Notes under the pieces: model-generated
The model's input: only the letters and a program-made list of their open reading frames with translations
Told to the model about the DNA's origin: nothing
Databases searched by the model: none
Shown here: positions 8,127-17,545 of the stretch, piece after piece
Layout: each line of letters begins with the position of its first letter
How positions within the stretch are numbered: position 1 is the first letter of the stretch
Source of the DNA: Caulobacteraceae bacterium PMMR1
Lineage (GTDB): Bacteria; Pseudomonadota; Alphaproteobacteria; Caulobacterales; Caulobacteraceae
Reading direction: 5' to 3'
Length of the DNA stretch: 64,000 nt
Assembly (NCBI GenBank): GCA_000733915.1
Contig: JPOM01000001.1
Location: 806,001-870,000, forward strand
Made by a program: the position numbers and the translations under genes

Positions 8127-10890
8127 CTAACGCCCGGGCCGGCCGCCTGGCCTCGCTCCGGGCGTGTAGAACAGCTTGCGCAGGCTGAGCGTGATCGTGC
8201 GGCCCCGCGGGTCGAGGTAGTCGGGCTGGTAGCTGATCGGCGTTGAGCCGTTCGCGTCGCGCACCCGCAGCTTCTCGTCGAACAGGTTGGTCACCGCCAG
8301 AGTGACCCGTACCCCGCGCAGGATCGGATAGCGCTGCACCAGCTCGGGCCGCTGGCCGAGGTTGGCGAACAGGCGCAAGTTCACCGTCGCGAGGTCGGAA
8401 AAGCGCAGGTCGCCGGTGGCGCCCGTCAGGCCGCTGACCGTGGTGCCGCTCTTCCAGTCGGCGCTGAACCGGGCGCCGAGCCCCTGGTAGAACCAGCCGA
8501 GCTGGGCCTCGACCTCGTGGCGGGGCTGGCCGCCGGTGGAGCCGGCCGCGGCGCCGTGCAGAAGATCGAGCACCGGGCCGCCCGGTCGCACCAGGGTCCG
8601 GTCCTCGAAGTAGACCGTGTGGAAGAGCGCGACCTGGAAGGCGCCCCCCTGCATGCCGCCGAAGCCGCCGGGGCGTCCGCCGCCGCCCCGCGCGGGCCGT
8701 CGCCGCCCCCTGCCGCTCGCCGCCGCGGCCTCCGCCGGCGCCGAAGCCGCGCCCGGCCGGCGCGCCCGACGGGCGCAGCGCCTGCTGGTAGTTGAAGCCC
8801 CAGCGCAGGGTGGAGCGATCCTCCTGGGCGAAGTTGATCGGGCGGAAGTCGACCTGGACCAGGTTCCCGCTCGCGTCGCGGACAAAGCGGGAAGGGAAGG
8901 CCGCCTCGATGTCGGCCGTCGCCGCCGGGAAGGTTTCGATGGGGTTCTTGAGCCGGCTCTTGTTGTAGGTGGCGCTCAGCGTCAGGTCGCGCTCGGCGAA
9001 GGGCTTCCACGTCAGGCCAAGCTTGGTCACGTCCCGGCTGTCGGACGCCAAGGCGGGGTTGCCGCCGGTGATGCTGGTCACGTCCACCGTGCGGCCGCTC
9101 GCGTAGTCGAAGATGCGTGTGGCCGGGGTGACCACGAGCGGGCCCCCGAGCTGCTGCACCGTGGGCGCGCCCTCGTCGTGGGTGTGCGAGGCGATCAGAG
9201 TGACGCCCTTCACCGGGGACCAGTTCAGGCCGTAGCCGATGGTCGCGAGCGTCCCGAAGTCGGAATAGTTCACCGCCGCGAGGTTCAGGTTAGCGGTCAG
9301 GTCGCCGAACCTGTCTAGGAAGCCCGACTTGCGGCTGGTCAGGGGCAGGTCGAGGTTGGCCTGGGCGTTCACGCCGGTGCGGGACAACGAGACCGCCTGC
9401 GCCGCGCCGAACCGCTCCGAGCGCGAATCATACCAGAGGCCGGTCGTCCCGAGCTTCAGGCTGGCGTAGAGCTGGCCCGCCGGCACGTCCAGCAAGGGCC
9501 CGTTGCCCAGGAACTGGGCGTTGACGGTGTCCGAGATCGAGCGGCCCTTGTTCTGCGCTCGCGCCGGGAAGAGGCCGGGGGCGAGGTCGCCGAAGGGGTT
9601 GAAGCTCGGGGAGCGCGCGCTCAGCAGCGCCTGGGCGGCGGTCCCGTCCACGCCCGTGTCCGTGGTCGTGAGCGTGTCCGCGTGGTCGTAGGCGGCCGTC
9701 AGCGAGTAGCGCCAATTCTTCTTGTCCTTGTTCAGCGTCAGGCCGAGGTGGCCCGTCCAGGTGTCGCTGTCCTGACGGAGCGCGCCGGCGTCGGTCAGCA
9801 GGCGATAGACGGTCACGTCGCGGCTGAACGGCGAAAAGGGGTCGCCCGCCGGCGTGGTCAGGGCGACGCCGGACAGGCCCTGCCGCGCGCGGCTGGTGTT
9901 GGCCTCGAGCGTGGCGTTCAGCGTGGCCCCGATGTTCCAGGGCAGGTTTCGCGCCTGGACGGCGTTCAGCTGCAGCGACTGGGTTTCGGGCAGGAGCGTG
10001 CGCTCGCGCCGCTGGTCGAAGGTGTTTGGCGTGTTCGCCGTGGCCGCGAAGTCGGCCAGGGTGACGGGGCGGCTCGCGGCGGCGGCGGGCACGCCCGCGA
10101 CGGTGACGGTCTGGCCCTTCAGCGCGCTCAGGCCTGGATCAATCTCGGCCCCCGGCGTCGTGGAGGTCACATTGCCGCGAGGGTCGTAGAGCTGGCCCGA
10201 CGTGAGGGGGACGAGATCGCGGTCCGCCTCGGTCAGAGCGGAGCTCGCGGCGTAGCGCACGGTCGTGTTCGTCCGGTCGTCGTCGTGCAGGTGCAGGGTG
10301 CTGTACTCGACCGAGCCTGAGGTCTGTCCGCCCGCGGCGGGCCCGCCGACGGTCGCCTCGCCCGCCGAGGCGAAGAAGCGCCGCCGAAGCACGAAGTTCA
10401 CCACCCGCTGGTCGGCCGAGTAGCCGTACTTCAGCGCCGCCTCCTCGGGCAGGACGTCGACACGCAAGATCGCCTCGGCCGGGATGTCGCGGATCTCCTG
10501 GAAGCCGGAGATGCGCCGCCCGTTCAGCAGGATGACGGGCTGCTCCCCGCCGCGACCCCGCTGGCTGGAGGTGAAGGGGAGGATCTGCGCCAGCAGCTCC
10601 TGGATGTTGGACACGCCGTAGGACTGGATCTGGGCGGGGCCGAGCTGCACGTCCGGCTTGATGTCGCCGATGACCGCGCCGGGCTCGCGCCGGCCCCGCA
10701 CCACGACCTCGGATACGGTGGTGTCCTCGTCCAGCTCAGGCTCGGCGGCGGGCTTGGGCGCGGGCTTCGGGGCCGGCGTCCCGGGGGGCGGCGCGGCGAC
10801 CTGCGCCAGCGCAACCGACGATGAGAAGGTCAAGAGGCCGACTGCCCACGCCCCCCGGCGCGCGGCCTGCTGTAACGCTGAAATCCGCAT
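8127..10890 (-). CDS. TonB-dependent receptor, one frameshift as read
   Basis: Outer-membrane TonB-dependent receptor; expected length 920 residues once one extra base is removed. The N-terminus (MRISALQQ) has a signal peptide ending SVALAQ and then a P/A/K-rich linker. The plug domain follows (GVSNIQELLAQILPFTSS, VILLNGRRISGF, VDVLPEEAALKYGYSADQ). The barrel continues to a terminal strand, RTITLSLRKLFYT. In the Gly/Arg-rich linker after FGAGGGRGGERQG the frame changes; dropping one C from the run at 8706-8710 joins it to RPGGFGGMQGGAFQVALFHT without a stop. The substrate is unknown. Confidence 0.85.
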
Positions 10891-11064
10891 CCCGCTCCGC
10901 CCGGCGTCGCACGGCCTTGAGCCTGCCCGCCGCTGTTGTTTCCTCGCCTGGGCATAGGCCGTCGCGAGATTGCGCGCGTATGTCAATGGACGCAAAAGGC
11001 CGGGCTCGGTCCGGGACTGCGGCTTTGCGCCCGGGCCGGCGGCGGAGCGCGGGAAGGAACGGAC

Positions 11065-12057
11065 ATGGCGGACGAGCGGATGCGGGTGATCGAGATCGCG
11101 AGGCCGGGCGGGCCCGAGGTGCTGACGCCCGCGATGCGGTCGCGCCCTGAGCCGGGCGCTGGCGAGGTGCTGATCGCGGTCAAGGCCGCCGGCGTGAACC
11201 GCCCCGACGTGATTCAGCGGATGGGTCACTATCCGCCGCCGCCGGGCGCCTCGGATCTGCCGGGGCTGGAGGTGGCGGGCGTGGTCGCCGCGGTGGGCGA
11301 GGGCGTGCAGGGCGTGGGCGTCGGCGCCCGGGTCTGCGCCCTGCTGGCGGGGGGCGGCTATGCGGAGTTCGCCCTCGCGCCCCAGCAGCAGGTGCTGCCC
11401 ATCCCCGAGGGCCTGGGGTTCGAGGCGGCCGCCAGCCTGCCCGAGACCGCCTTCACCGTCTGGACCAACATCTTCGACCGGGGACGGTTCAAGGCGGGCG
11501 AGAGCGTCCTCGTGCACGGCGGCACGAGCGGCATCGGCGTCATGGCGATCCAGTTGGTCACAGCGCTCGGCGGCCGGGTGTTCGCCACGGCCGGCTCGCC
11601 GGAGAAGGCCCGCGCCTGCGAGGCGCTGGGGGCGGTGCGGGGCATCGACTACCGCGCGGAGGACTTCGTGACCGTGGTCCGCGAGGCGACCGAGGGGCGC
11701 GGCGTGGACCTCGTGCTCGACATGGTCGCGGGCGACTACCTGATCCGCAACCAGCAGGCCTGCGCGGTGGAGGGTCGGATCGTCATGATCGCCATGCTGC
11801 AGGGCGGGCGCCCGCCGGTGGATATCATGACCCTCATGGCCAAGCGGCTCACCCTGACGGGCTCGACGTTGCGCGCCCGCACGTCCGACCAGAAGGGCGA
11901 GATCCGCGACGCGCTCCTGGCCCGCGTCTGGCCCTTGATCGCGGCCGGCAGGATCAAGCCGGTCGTGCACGCGACCTTCCCGCTGGACCAGGCCGCCGAC
12001 GCGCATCGGCTCATGGAGAGCAGCGCCCACGTGGGCAAGATCGTGCTGACCCTCTGA
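11065..12057 (+). CDS. NAD(P)H-quinone oxidoreductase, PIG3/QOR type
   Basis: A 330-residue zinc-free medium-chain dehydrogenase/reductase. Starting at MADERMRVIEI, preceded by GGAAGGAAC, it shows AVGVNRPDVIQR-like AAGVNRPDVIQRMGHYPPPPG, the GroES-like fold (LPGLEVAGVVAAVGEGV) and the NADPH-binding loop VHGGTSGIGVMAIQLV, then VDLVLDMVAGDYL. This pattern is typical of the TIGR02824/PIG3 quinone reductases, which reduce quinones with NADPH. It is divergent from the TonB receptor, with 174 bp between the starts. Confidence 0.93.
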   Translation: MADERMRVIEIARPGGPEVLTPAMRSRPEPGAGEVLIAVKAAGVNRPDVIQRMGHYPPPPGASDLPGLEVAGVVAAVGEGVQGVGVGARVCALLAGGGYAEFALAPQQQVLPIPEGLGFEAAASLPETAFTVWTNIFDRGRFKAGESVLVHGGTSGIGVMAIQLVTALGGRVFATAGSPEKARACEALGAVRGIDYRAEDFVTVVREATEGRGVDLVLDMVAGDYLIRNQQACAVEGRIVMIAMLQGGRPPVDIMTLMAKRLTLTGSTLRARTSDQKGEIRDALLARVWPLIAAGRIKPVVHATFPLDQAADAHRLMESSAHVGKIVLTL

Positions 12058-12065
12058 GCCGCGGC

Positions 12066-12121
12066 GATCACGGCTGCGTCAGATCACGGCTGGGTCAGAT
12101 CACGGCTGCGTCAGATCACGG
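12066..12121. repeat. 16-bp tandem repeat, 3.5 copies
   Basis: Unit GATCACGGCTGCGTCA at 12066-12081, 12082-12097 (one change, GGGTCA), 12098-12113, and a half copy to 12121. It lies between the quinone oxidoreductase stop and the response-regulator start. The unit is not a multiple of three and the array does not encode a frame, so it is non-coding. Confidence 0.95.
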
Positions 12122-12189
12122 GGCAGTGTCTCGCCGATCGATCGAGCCTGCGGCATGCTGTCCGCCAGACCCGACCGGAGAGGGACCAG

Positions 12190-12561
12190 ATGCCCGCGCC
12201 GAAGACCGCCGACCCGATCTCGATCCTGGTCGTGGAGGATGAGCCGGCCGCCGCAGGCCTGCTGGTGGAAGTGCTGGTCGAGGCGGGCCATCGCGTGATC
12301 GGGCCGGTCGCCTCGGCCGACAGCGCCATCACCCTGGCGGCCCAGACTGCGCCGGACCTGGCGCTCATCGACATCGGGCTTGAGGGCGAGGCGGACGGCT
12401 ATGCGCTCGCCTATCGCCTGCGGACCACCTGGGGCGTGCCCGCGGTGTTCGCGACCGGAGGCGAGGTCGACGCGGCGCACGCCGGCGCCTCGCCCGTGCT
12501 CCGCAAGCCCTACGGCGAGGGCGATATACTGGCGATCGTGGAAGCGGCGCCGCGCCGCTAG
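12190..12561 (+). CDS. Stand-alone CheY-like receiver protein
   Basis: A 123-residue single-domain response regulator. The acidic pair lies in LVVEDEP, the phospho-acceptor Asp in LALIDIGLEGEADG (about residue 60), the switch Thr in VFATGG and the conserved Lys in LRKPYG. There is no output domain, so it likely works by protein contact or phosphotransfer. The DIGLEGEADGYALA segment is typical of alphaproteobacterial receivers that control stress or polar signalling. No partner kinase is adjacent. Its stop overlaps convergent purF by a few bases. Confidence 0.9.
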   Translation: MPAPKTADPISILVVEDEPAAAGLLVEVLVEAGHRVIGPVASADSAITLAAQTAPDLALIDIGLEGEADGYALAYRLRTTWGVPAVFATGGEVDAAHAGASPVLRKPYGEGDILAIVEAAPRR

Positions 12562-14051
12562 GCGCTCACCAGGAAGCTGAGCTGACGCTGCGCCGGGTCG
12601 TTGCGGCCCTCGGCGAGCTCCCGGTCCAGAAGCCGCGTCGGATAATCGCCGGTGAAGTAGTGGTCGGTGAACTGGGGCCGTGCGGGATCGCGCGGACCGG
12701 AGTCCATGGCCCAGTAGAGCCCCTCCACCGACAAAAAGCCGAGGCTGTCCACCTCCAGCATCCGCCGCATGTCCTCCAGGCTGTGGTTGGCGGCGAGCAG
12801 CTTGTCCCGGTCCGGCATGTCGATGCCGTAGAAGTCCGGCCAGCGGATCGGGGGGGAGGCGGAGCGCAGGTGCACCTCCTTCGCGCCGGCCTCGCGCACC
12901 ATGCGCACGATCTTCACCGAGGTCGTGCCGCGCACGATGGAATCGTCGATCAGCACCACCCGTTTGCCTTCCAGCACGGCCCGGTTCGGGCTGTGCTTCA
13001 TGCGCACGCCGAGCTCGCGCACGCCTTGGCTCGGGGCGATGAAGGTGCGCCCGACATAGTGGTTGCGGATGATGCCCAGCTCGTAGGGCAGCCCGCTCTC
13101 CTGCGCATAGCCCAGCGCCGCGGGCACGCCGGAGTCCGGCACGGGCACGACCACGTCGGCGGGCCCGGCGCTCTCGTGCGCGAGCCGCGCGCCCATGCGC
13201 TTGCGCACCTCGTAGACGGAGCGGCCGTTCACCACCGAGTCCGGCCGGGCGAAGTAGACGTACTCGAACACGCAGGGCCGCGCCTCCAGCGCCGGGAAGG
13301 GGCGCAGGCTCTCGATGCCGAGGTCGGAGATCACCACCACCTCGCCGTGCTCGATGTCGCGCACGAAGCGGGCGCCGATCATGTCCAGCGCGCAGGTCTC
13401 GGAGGCGAGCACGTAGCGGCCCTCGAGCTCGCCCAGGACCAGCGGGCGGATGCCGAGCGGATCGCGGGCGCCAATCAGCTTGGTGTTGGTGAGCGCGACG
13501 AGGGCATAGCCGCCTTCGATCTGGCTCAGCGCGTCGATGAAGCGGTCCACCGTGCGCGCCTTCCGCGAGCGCGCCACCAGATGCAGGATCACCTCGGAAT
13601 CCGAGGTCGACTGGAAGATCGCGCCGTCGCCGACCAGCTGATGGCGCAGCGTCAGGAAGTTGGTCAGGTTGCCGTTGTGGGCGATGGCGAAGCCGCCGCT
13701 CTCCAGGTCCGCAAACATCGGCTGGACGTTGCGGATGAAGCTGCCGCCGGCGGTGGAATAGCGTGTATGGCCGATGGCGGCGCGGCCGGGCAGGCGGGCT
13801 GCGAGGTCGCCGCCCCCGAAGGCGTCGCCGACGTGACCCATGTGCCGCTCGGTGGTGAATCTCTGGCCGTCGGAGGCGGCGATGCCGCACGCCTCCTGGC
13901 CGCGGTGCTGGAGCGCGTGCAGCCCCAGCGCCGTGATCCCGCTCGCCTCGGGCAGGCCCCACACGCCGAAGACGCCGCACTCCAGCCGCGGCCGGTCGTC
14001 GTCGGGCTCGCAGCCGGCGGGGACGTCGGCGTACGCGTCAGGGTCGATCAT
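12558..14051 (-). CDS. purF: Amidophosphoribosyltransferase
   Basis: First committed enzyme of purine synthesis: PRPP plus glutamine gives phosphoribosylamine. It is 497 residues long. After a ~24-residue propeptide the catalytic Cys appears in LECGVFGVWG, the mark of an Ntn glutaminase. Residues such as HNGNLTNF and RDPLGIRPL belong to the glutaminase half. The C-terminal PRTase half has the PRPP loop VVLIDDSIVRGTTS. It overlaps the end of cvpA by 4 bp (ATGA), the classic cvpA-purF arrangement. Confidence 0.97.
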   Translation of the reverse strand: MIDPDAYADVPAGCEPDDDRPRLECGVFGVWGLPEASGITALGLHALQHRGQEACGIAASDGQRFTTERHMGHVGDAFGGGDLAARLPGRAAIGHTRYSTAGGSFIRNVQPMFADLESGGFAIAHNGNLTNFLTLRHQLVGDGAIFQSTSDSEVILHLVARSRKARTVDRFIDALSQIEGGYALVALTNTKLIGARDPLGIRPLVLGELEGRYVLASETCALDMIGARFVRDIEHGEVVVISDLGIESLRPFPALEARPCVFEYVYFARPDSVVNGRSVYEVRKRMGARLAHESAGPADVVVPVPDSGVPAALGYAQESGLPYELGIIRNHYVGRTFIAPSQGVRELGVRMKHSPNRAVLEGKRVVLIDDSIVRGTTSVKIVRMVREAGAKEVHLRSASPPIRWPDFYGIDMPDRDKLLAANHSLEDMRRMLEVDSLGFLSVEGLYWAMDSGPRDPARPQFTDHYFTGDYPTRLLDRELAEGRNDPAQRQLSFLVSA

Positions 14052-14722
14052 GGCGGCCGGGGCTCCAGTCGAACGTCAGATGGTGTGGCGGGCGGCGCGG
14101 AGAAGGGGGGGGACTGCGGTCGCGCTGATACGCCGTCCTCGGAGGATCCGTCGAGGGCTGCGGACGGCTGTGCGTCAGTCTGGACCAGGGTCTGGCCGCT
14201 AAGCTCCCGCCGGACGGCCTCGCCCAGCGCCTGGCCGATGCCGGCGGAGGTCGCGAAACTCTTGGGCGCAAACCGGGCCAGGACCTCGCCGGAGGCCTGC
14301 GCCAGGGGGAACAGGGCGGCGGCTTCGAAGCCCTGCCGCCCCGGGCCCGGCAGACGGCTGAAGAGCAGATAGAGCACGCCCAGGATCGCGGCGCCGCGCA
14401 CGGCGCCCACGCCCAGCCCCAGCGTCCGGTCGATCGCTCCGGCTGCGCCCGTCCGGTAGCGCTCTGAAAGCGCGCGCCCGGCGAAGCCTAGGGCGACATA
14501 GAGCGCCACGAAGGTTACGACCACGCTCGCCGCCCCGCCCAGCCAAGCGGGATGCACGACGGCCAGCGCCAGCGGACGCAGCAGGGGCGCGAGGTGGAGC
14601 GTTTCCACCGCCGCGAGCAGGAAGGCGAACATGCCGATCAGCTCGCGCAGCAGCCCATGGCCGAACCCGGCCCAGGCCGAGCCCAGCAGCACCAGCAGCG
14701 CGATCAGGTCGAACAGGTTCAC
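14048..14722 (-). CDS. cvpA: CvpA family membrane protein
   Basis: A 224-residue membrane protein with about four hydrophobic helices in the first 165 residues; the GTG start (VNLFDLIALLVLL) is preferred because it begins at the first helix and matches the family. The FGHGLLRELIGM and GRALSERYRTGAAGAIDRTLG segments fit CvpA, first known for colicin V production. The C-terminal ~60 residues are Pro/Ser-rich and likely cytoplasmic and disordered. It is translationally coupled to purF. Confidence 0.9.
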   Translation of the reverse strand: MNLFDLIALLVLLGSAWAGFGHGLLRELIGMFAFLLAAVETLHLAPLLRPLALAVVHPAWLGGAASVVVTFVALYVALGFAGRALSERYRTGAAGAIDRTLGLGVGAVRGAAILGVLYLLFSRLPGPGRQGFEAAALFPLAQASGEVLARFAPKSFATSAGIGQALGEAVRRELSGQTLVQTDAQPSAALDGSSEDGVSARPQSPPFSAPPATPSDVRLEPRPP

Positions 14723-15027
14723 ACCGAGCCGCCTTCCCCCCGCGACCCTGACTAGCCGAGGGCGTGAGTCCCGCCAAACGGAGAGCGCCCTAATCGAACC
14801 GTCACCCGACGAGGGCGGGCGGCTCATCGGCGGCTGGTTCGTGGATGCGCCAGGACAGGAGCCGGTCTGGCGGCCCAACCCCGCGCTCGGCGAAGCGACC
14901 TGACCTTGACCGCCCAGCCATAGCGCACGCCGCGGTTCGGCTCGGCGGCCGCGACCTGACGCGGGGTCACCGTTGCGGGCCGGCGCGCCTCGGCGGATAC
15001 TCCGCCCGCCATTCAAGGGAGAGCACC
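14723..15027. other. Intergenic region, no confident gene
   Basis: This 305-bp gap separates divergent cvpA and the thiolase gene, so both promoters should be here. A plus-strand frame running out of cvpA to 14903 ends in RLIGGWFVDAPGQEP but has no plausible start and matches no family I recognise. No radA, which often precedes cvpA, is seen. Confidence 0.6.
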
Positions 15028-16200
15028 ATGCCTGAGGCCTATATTGTGGCGGCGGCGCGCACTGCGGGCGGGCGCAAGGGCGGTCGCGTGTCGGGCTGGC
15101 ACCCCGCCGACCTCGCCGCGGAGGTGCTGAACGCCCTGGTCGAGCGCGCGGGCGCCGACCCGGACGCGGTGGAGGACGTGATCCTGGGCTGCGTCGGTCA
15201 GGCGGGCGAGCAGGCCTGCAACGTGGCCCGCAACGCCGTGCTGGCGTCCAAGCTGCCCGAGCACGTGCCGGGCACGTCGGTGGACCGCCAGTGCGGCTCC
15301 TCCCAACAGGCGCTTCATTTCGCGGCGGCCACGGTGATGAGCGGCGCCATGGACGTGGTCATCGCCGGCGGCGTGGAGAGCATGAGCCGCGTGCCCATGG
15401 GGCTGCCGATCACCCTGCCGGCCAAGAACGGCTTTGGGACCTACATGTCGCCTCAGATGCAGGCGCGATACCCCGGCATCATGTTCAGCCAGTTCGCCGG
15501 CGCGGAGATGATCGCCAAGAAGTACGGCTTCACCCGCGAGCAGCTGGACGACTTCGGTTTCGAAAGCCAGCGCAAGGCGATCGCGGCGACCCAGTCGGGC
15601 GCCTTCAAAGACGAGATCGTGCCGATCGAGGTGAAGCTGCCCGACGGCTCCACCGAGATGCATAGCGTCGACGAGGGAATCCGCTTCGACGTCACTCGCG
15701 AAGGCGTCGCGGGGGTGAAGCTGCTCTCCGAGGACGGGGTGATCACGGCGGCCACCTCCAGCCAGATCTGCGACGGCGCCTCAGGCGTGATGGTCGTGAA
15801 CGAGGCGGGGCTGAAGCGCCTCGGCGCGCAGCCCATGGCCCGCATCCGCAGCATGACGGTGACCGGGGGCGATCCGGTCATCATGCTGGAGGAGCCGCTC
15901 TTCGCCACCGACAAGGCCCTAAAGCGCGCCGGCCTTACGATCGAGGACATCGATCTCTACGAGGTGAACGAGGCCTTCGCGCCGGTGCCCATGGCGTGGC
16001 TGAAACACACCGGGGCCGATCCGTCGAAGCTGAACGTGCACGGGGGCGCGATCGCGCTCGGCCATCCGCTCGGCGGCTCGGGCACAAAGCTGATGACGAC
16101 CCTGCTGTATGCGCTGAAGGCCAAGGACAAGACGATCGGGCTCCAGACGATGTGCGAGGGCGGCGGCCTCGCCAACGTCACCATCGTCGAGCGGCTGTAA
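15028..16200 (+). CDS. Acetyl-CoA C-acyltransferase (thiolase)
   Basis: A 390-residue thiolase that catalyses acetyl-CoA condensation or 3-ketoacyl-CoA cleavage. The start MPEAYIVAAART follows AAGGGAGAG. The acylated Cys is in VDRQCGSSQQAL (about residue 91), the catalytic His in HGGAIALGHPLGGSG and the second Cys in TMCEGGG, so all three catalytic groups are intact. Sequence style is closer to acyltransferases of lipid or steroid degradation than to PhaA. Its final codon and stop overlap the -35 element of the next gene's SigF-type promoter. Confidence 0.94.
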   Translation: MPEAYIVAAARTAGGRKGGRVSGWHPADLAAEVLNALVERAGADPDAVEDVILGCVGQAGEQACNVARNAVLASKLPEHVPGTSVDRQCGSSQQALHFAAATVMSGAMDVVIAGGVESMSRVPMGLPITLPAKNGFGTYMSPQMQARYPGIMFSQFAGAEMIAKKYGFTREQLDDFGFESQRKAIAATQSGAFKDEIVPIEVKLPDGSTEMHSVDEGIRFDVTREGVAGVKLLSEDGVITAATSSQICDGASGVMVVNEAGLKRLGAQPMARIRSMTVTGGDPVIMLEEPLFATDKALKRAGLTIEDIDLYEVNEAFAPVPMAWLKHTGADPSKLNVHGGAIALGHPLGGSGTKLMTTLLYALKAKDKTIGLQTMCEGGGLANVTIVERL

Positions 16201-16222
16201 CCTCTGGGCGCGGGCGGACGAA
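16197..16222 (+). promoter_or_regulatory. SigF-type ECF promoter for the sigma factor gene
   Basis: GTAACC at 16197-16202, a 16-nt spacer, then CGAA at 16219-16222, 19 nt before the sigma-factor ATG. The same two boxes with the same spacing occur before the DUF1223 gene at 17487. From memory this matches the published Caulobacter SigF promoter pattern. The -35 box overlaps the stop codon of the thiolase gene. Confidence 0.8.
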
Positions 16223-16241
16223 CCGGTTCGAGCCGCCGGAC

Positions 16242-16817
16242 ATGCCCACCGATCCCGACCTGAACGCCCTGTTCCTGGCCGGCCTGGACGGCGACGCCCG
16301 GGCCTATGCGCGGCTGCTGCATGCGCTGCGGCCCAGGCTTCAGGCCTTCTTCGCGCGGCGGATCGGACGGGATGCGGGTGAGGTGGAGGACCTCGTGCAG
16401 GAGACGCTGATCGCCATCCATACCAAGCGGGCGACCTTCGACCGGAGCCAGCCCTTCGGCGCATGGCTGTTCGCCATCGCGCGCTACAAGCTCGTGGACC
16501 ATTTCCGGCGAACCGGGCGGCGGGCTCAGGCCTCCCTTGACGATGCAGGCGAGCTGGCCGTTGCGGACGAGAGCGCCGCATCCGACGCCCGGGCCGACGT
16601 GGCGCGGGGCCTGGCGGTCCTTTCGCCACGAACGCGCGAGCTGGTGCAGGGCGTCAAGCTCGACGGCACGCCGGTGGCGGAGCTCGCCGCGCGCACGGGC
16701 CTGTCGGAGGGCGCGGTCAAGGTCGCGGTGCATCGGGGCGTGGCGCGCATGGCCGCGGCCCTGAGAGGCGTCCCGGCGTCCAAGGACGCGCCGCCGGGGG
16801 GATCGCCCGATGAGTGA
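16242..16817 (+). CDS. sigF: ECF sigma factor, SigF-like
   Basis: A 191-residue ECF sigma factor. Region 2 is at ~10-80 (ALRPRLQAFFARRIG, EDLVQETLIAIHTKR, PFGAWLFAIARYKLVDHFRR) and region 4 at ~115-170 (LSPRTRELVQGVKL, PVAELAARTGLSEGAVKVAVHRG). The next gene overlaps it by 8 bp and encodes a DUF1109/NrsF-like membrane protein, its likely anti-sigma factor. In Caulobacter the SigF-NrsF pair responds to chromate and cadmium; the same role here is inferred. A matching promoter before this gene suggests autoregulation. Confidence 0.9.
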   Translation: MPTDPDLNALFLAGLDGDARAYARLLHALRPRLQAFFARRIGRDAGEVEDLVQETLIAIHTKRATFDRSQPFGAWLFAIARYKLVDHFRRTGRRAQASLDDAGELAVADESAASDARADVARGLAVLSPRTRELVQGVKLDGTPVAELAARTGLSEGAVKVAVHRGVARMAAALRGVPASKDAPPGGSPDE

Positions 16818-17448
16818 CGAGCTGATCGAGCGCCTCAGCCGGGACCTGAAGCCCGTGCCGCGCCTGGCGGTCGCGCGCCGCCTTGCGATCGGGCTCGGCG
16901 TGGGGGCGGTGGTCTCTGCGGTGCTGACCCGCGCCACCCTCGGCTTTCGCCCCGACATGACCGAGGCCATGGGCGAGGCGATGTTCTGGGTGAAGCTGGC
17001 CTATACCGCCGCCATCGCGGGGCTGGGCTGCTGGATCGTGGAGCGCCTGGCCCGGCCAGCCGGCGATGCGCGGCGGCGCACCATTTGGCTGCTTCTGCCC
17101 TTCGCGGCGGTGGCGATGCTTGCGGCGTGGCAGCTGATGCAGGCGGCCCCTGGTGAGCGGATGCATAAGATCATGGGCGGCTCCGCCGACGCCTGCCCCT
17201 GGTGCGTGCTCCTGTTCGCGACTCCGCCGATGCTGGGCCTGGTCTGGGCGGTGCGGGGCCTGGCGCCGACGCGCCTGCGGCTGACCGGCGCCATGCTGGG
17301 CCTGGCGGCGGGCGGGGCCGGGGCGGCGGCCTATGCGCTGCATTGCGACGAGATGACCGCGCCGTTCCTGGCGGTCTGGTACACGCTGGGCATTCTGGGC
17401 GCCGGCGCGATCGGGGCGCTCGTCGGGCCCCGCGCCCTGCGGTGGTGA
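16810..17448 (+). CDS. nrsF: NrsF-like membrane anti-sigma factor (DUF1109)
   Basis: A 212-residue inner membrane protein with six hydrophobic helices after a ~25-residue cytoplasmic N-terminus (MSDELIERLSRDLKPVPRLA), the DUF1109 signature. Cysteines lie at 74, 129, 132 and 179; C129/C132 (DACPWC) and C179 (LHCDE) occupy the region where Caulobacter NrsF carries its two conserved sensor cysteines. It would hold the sigma factor at the membrane until metal or oxidant stress. Translationally coupled to the sigma gene (overlapping ATG). Confidence 0.9.
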   Translation: MSDELIERLSRDLKPVPRLAVARRLAIGLGVGAVVSAVLTRATLGFRPDMTEAMGEAMFWVKLAYTAAIAGLGCWIVERLARPAGDARRRTIWLLLPFAAVAMLAAWQLMQAAPGERMHKIMGGSADACPWCVLLFATPPMLGLVWAVRGLAPTRLRLTGAMLGLAAGGAGAAAYALHCDEMTAPFLAVWYTLGILGAGAIGALVGPRALRW

Positions 17449-17486
17449 GGCTTCTCCCGTACGCGCGGTCGGGTCACCGGCGTCTT

Positions 17487-17512
17487 GTAACCTGGGCGAG
17501 ATCGGCGACGAA
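17487..17512 (+). promoter_or_regulatory. SigF-type ECF promoter for the DUF1223 gene
   Basis: GTAACC at 17487-17492, a 16-nt spacer and CGAA at 17509-17512, 33 nt before the DUF1223 ATG. Spacing and both boxes are identical to the promoter upstream of the sigma factor gene, which makes chance unlikely. Confidence 0.8.
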
Positions 17513-17545
17513 CCCAGGTCAGCTCTCCACCCAGGACCTCAGCCC

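Noticed and set aside
10891-12030. N-terminal extension of the TonB receptor frame across the quinone oxidoreductase gene
   Set aside because: The extension is low complexity and antisense to an intact oxidoreductase. A signal peptide begins at 10890, which is the natural start.
12066-12121. CRISPR array
   Set aside because: The repeats are 16 bp, directly adjacent with no spacers, and there are no cas genes nearby.
14631-14903. Small gene in the cvpA-thiolase gap
   Set aside because: The frame overlaps cvpA on the other strand, has no convincing start and matches no family.
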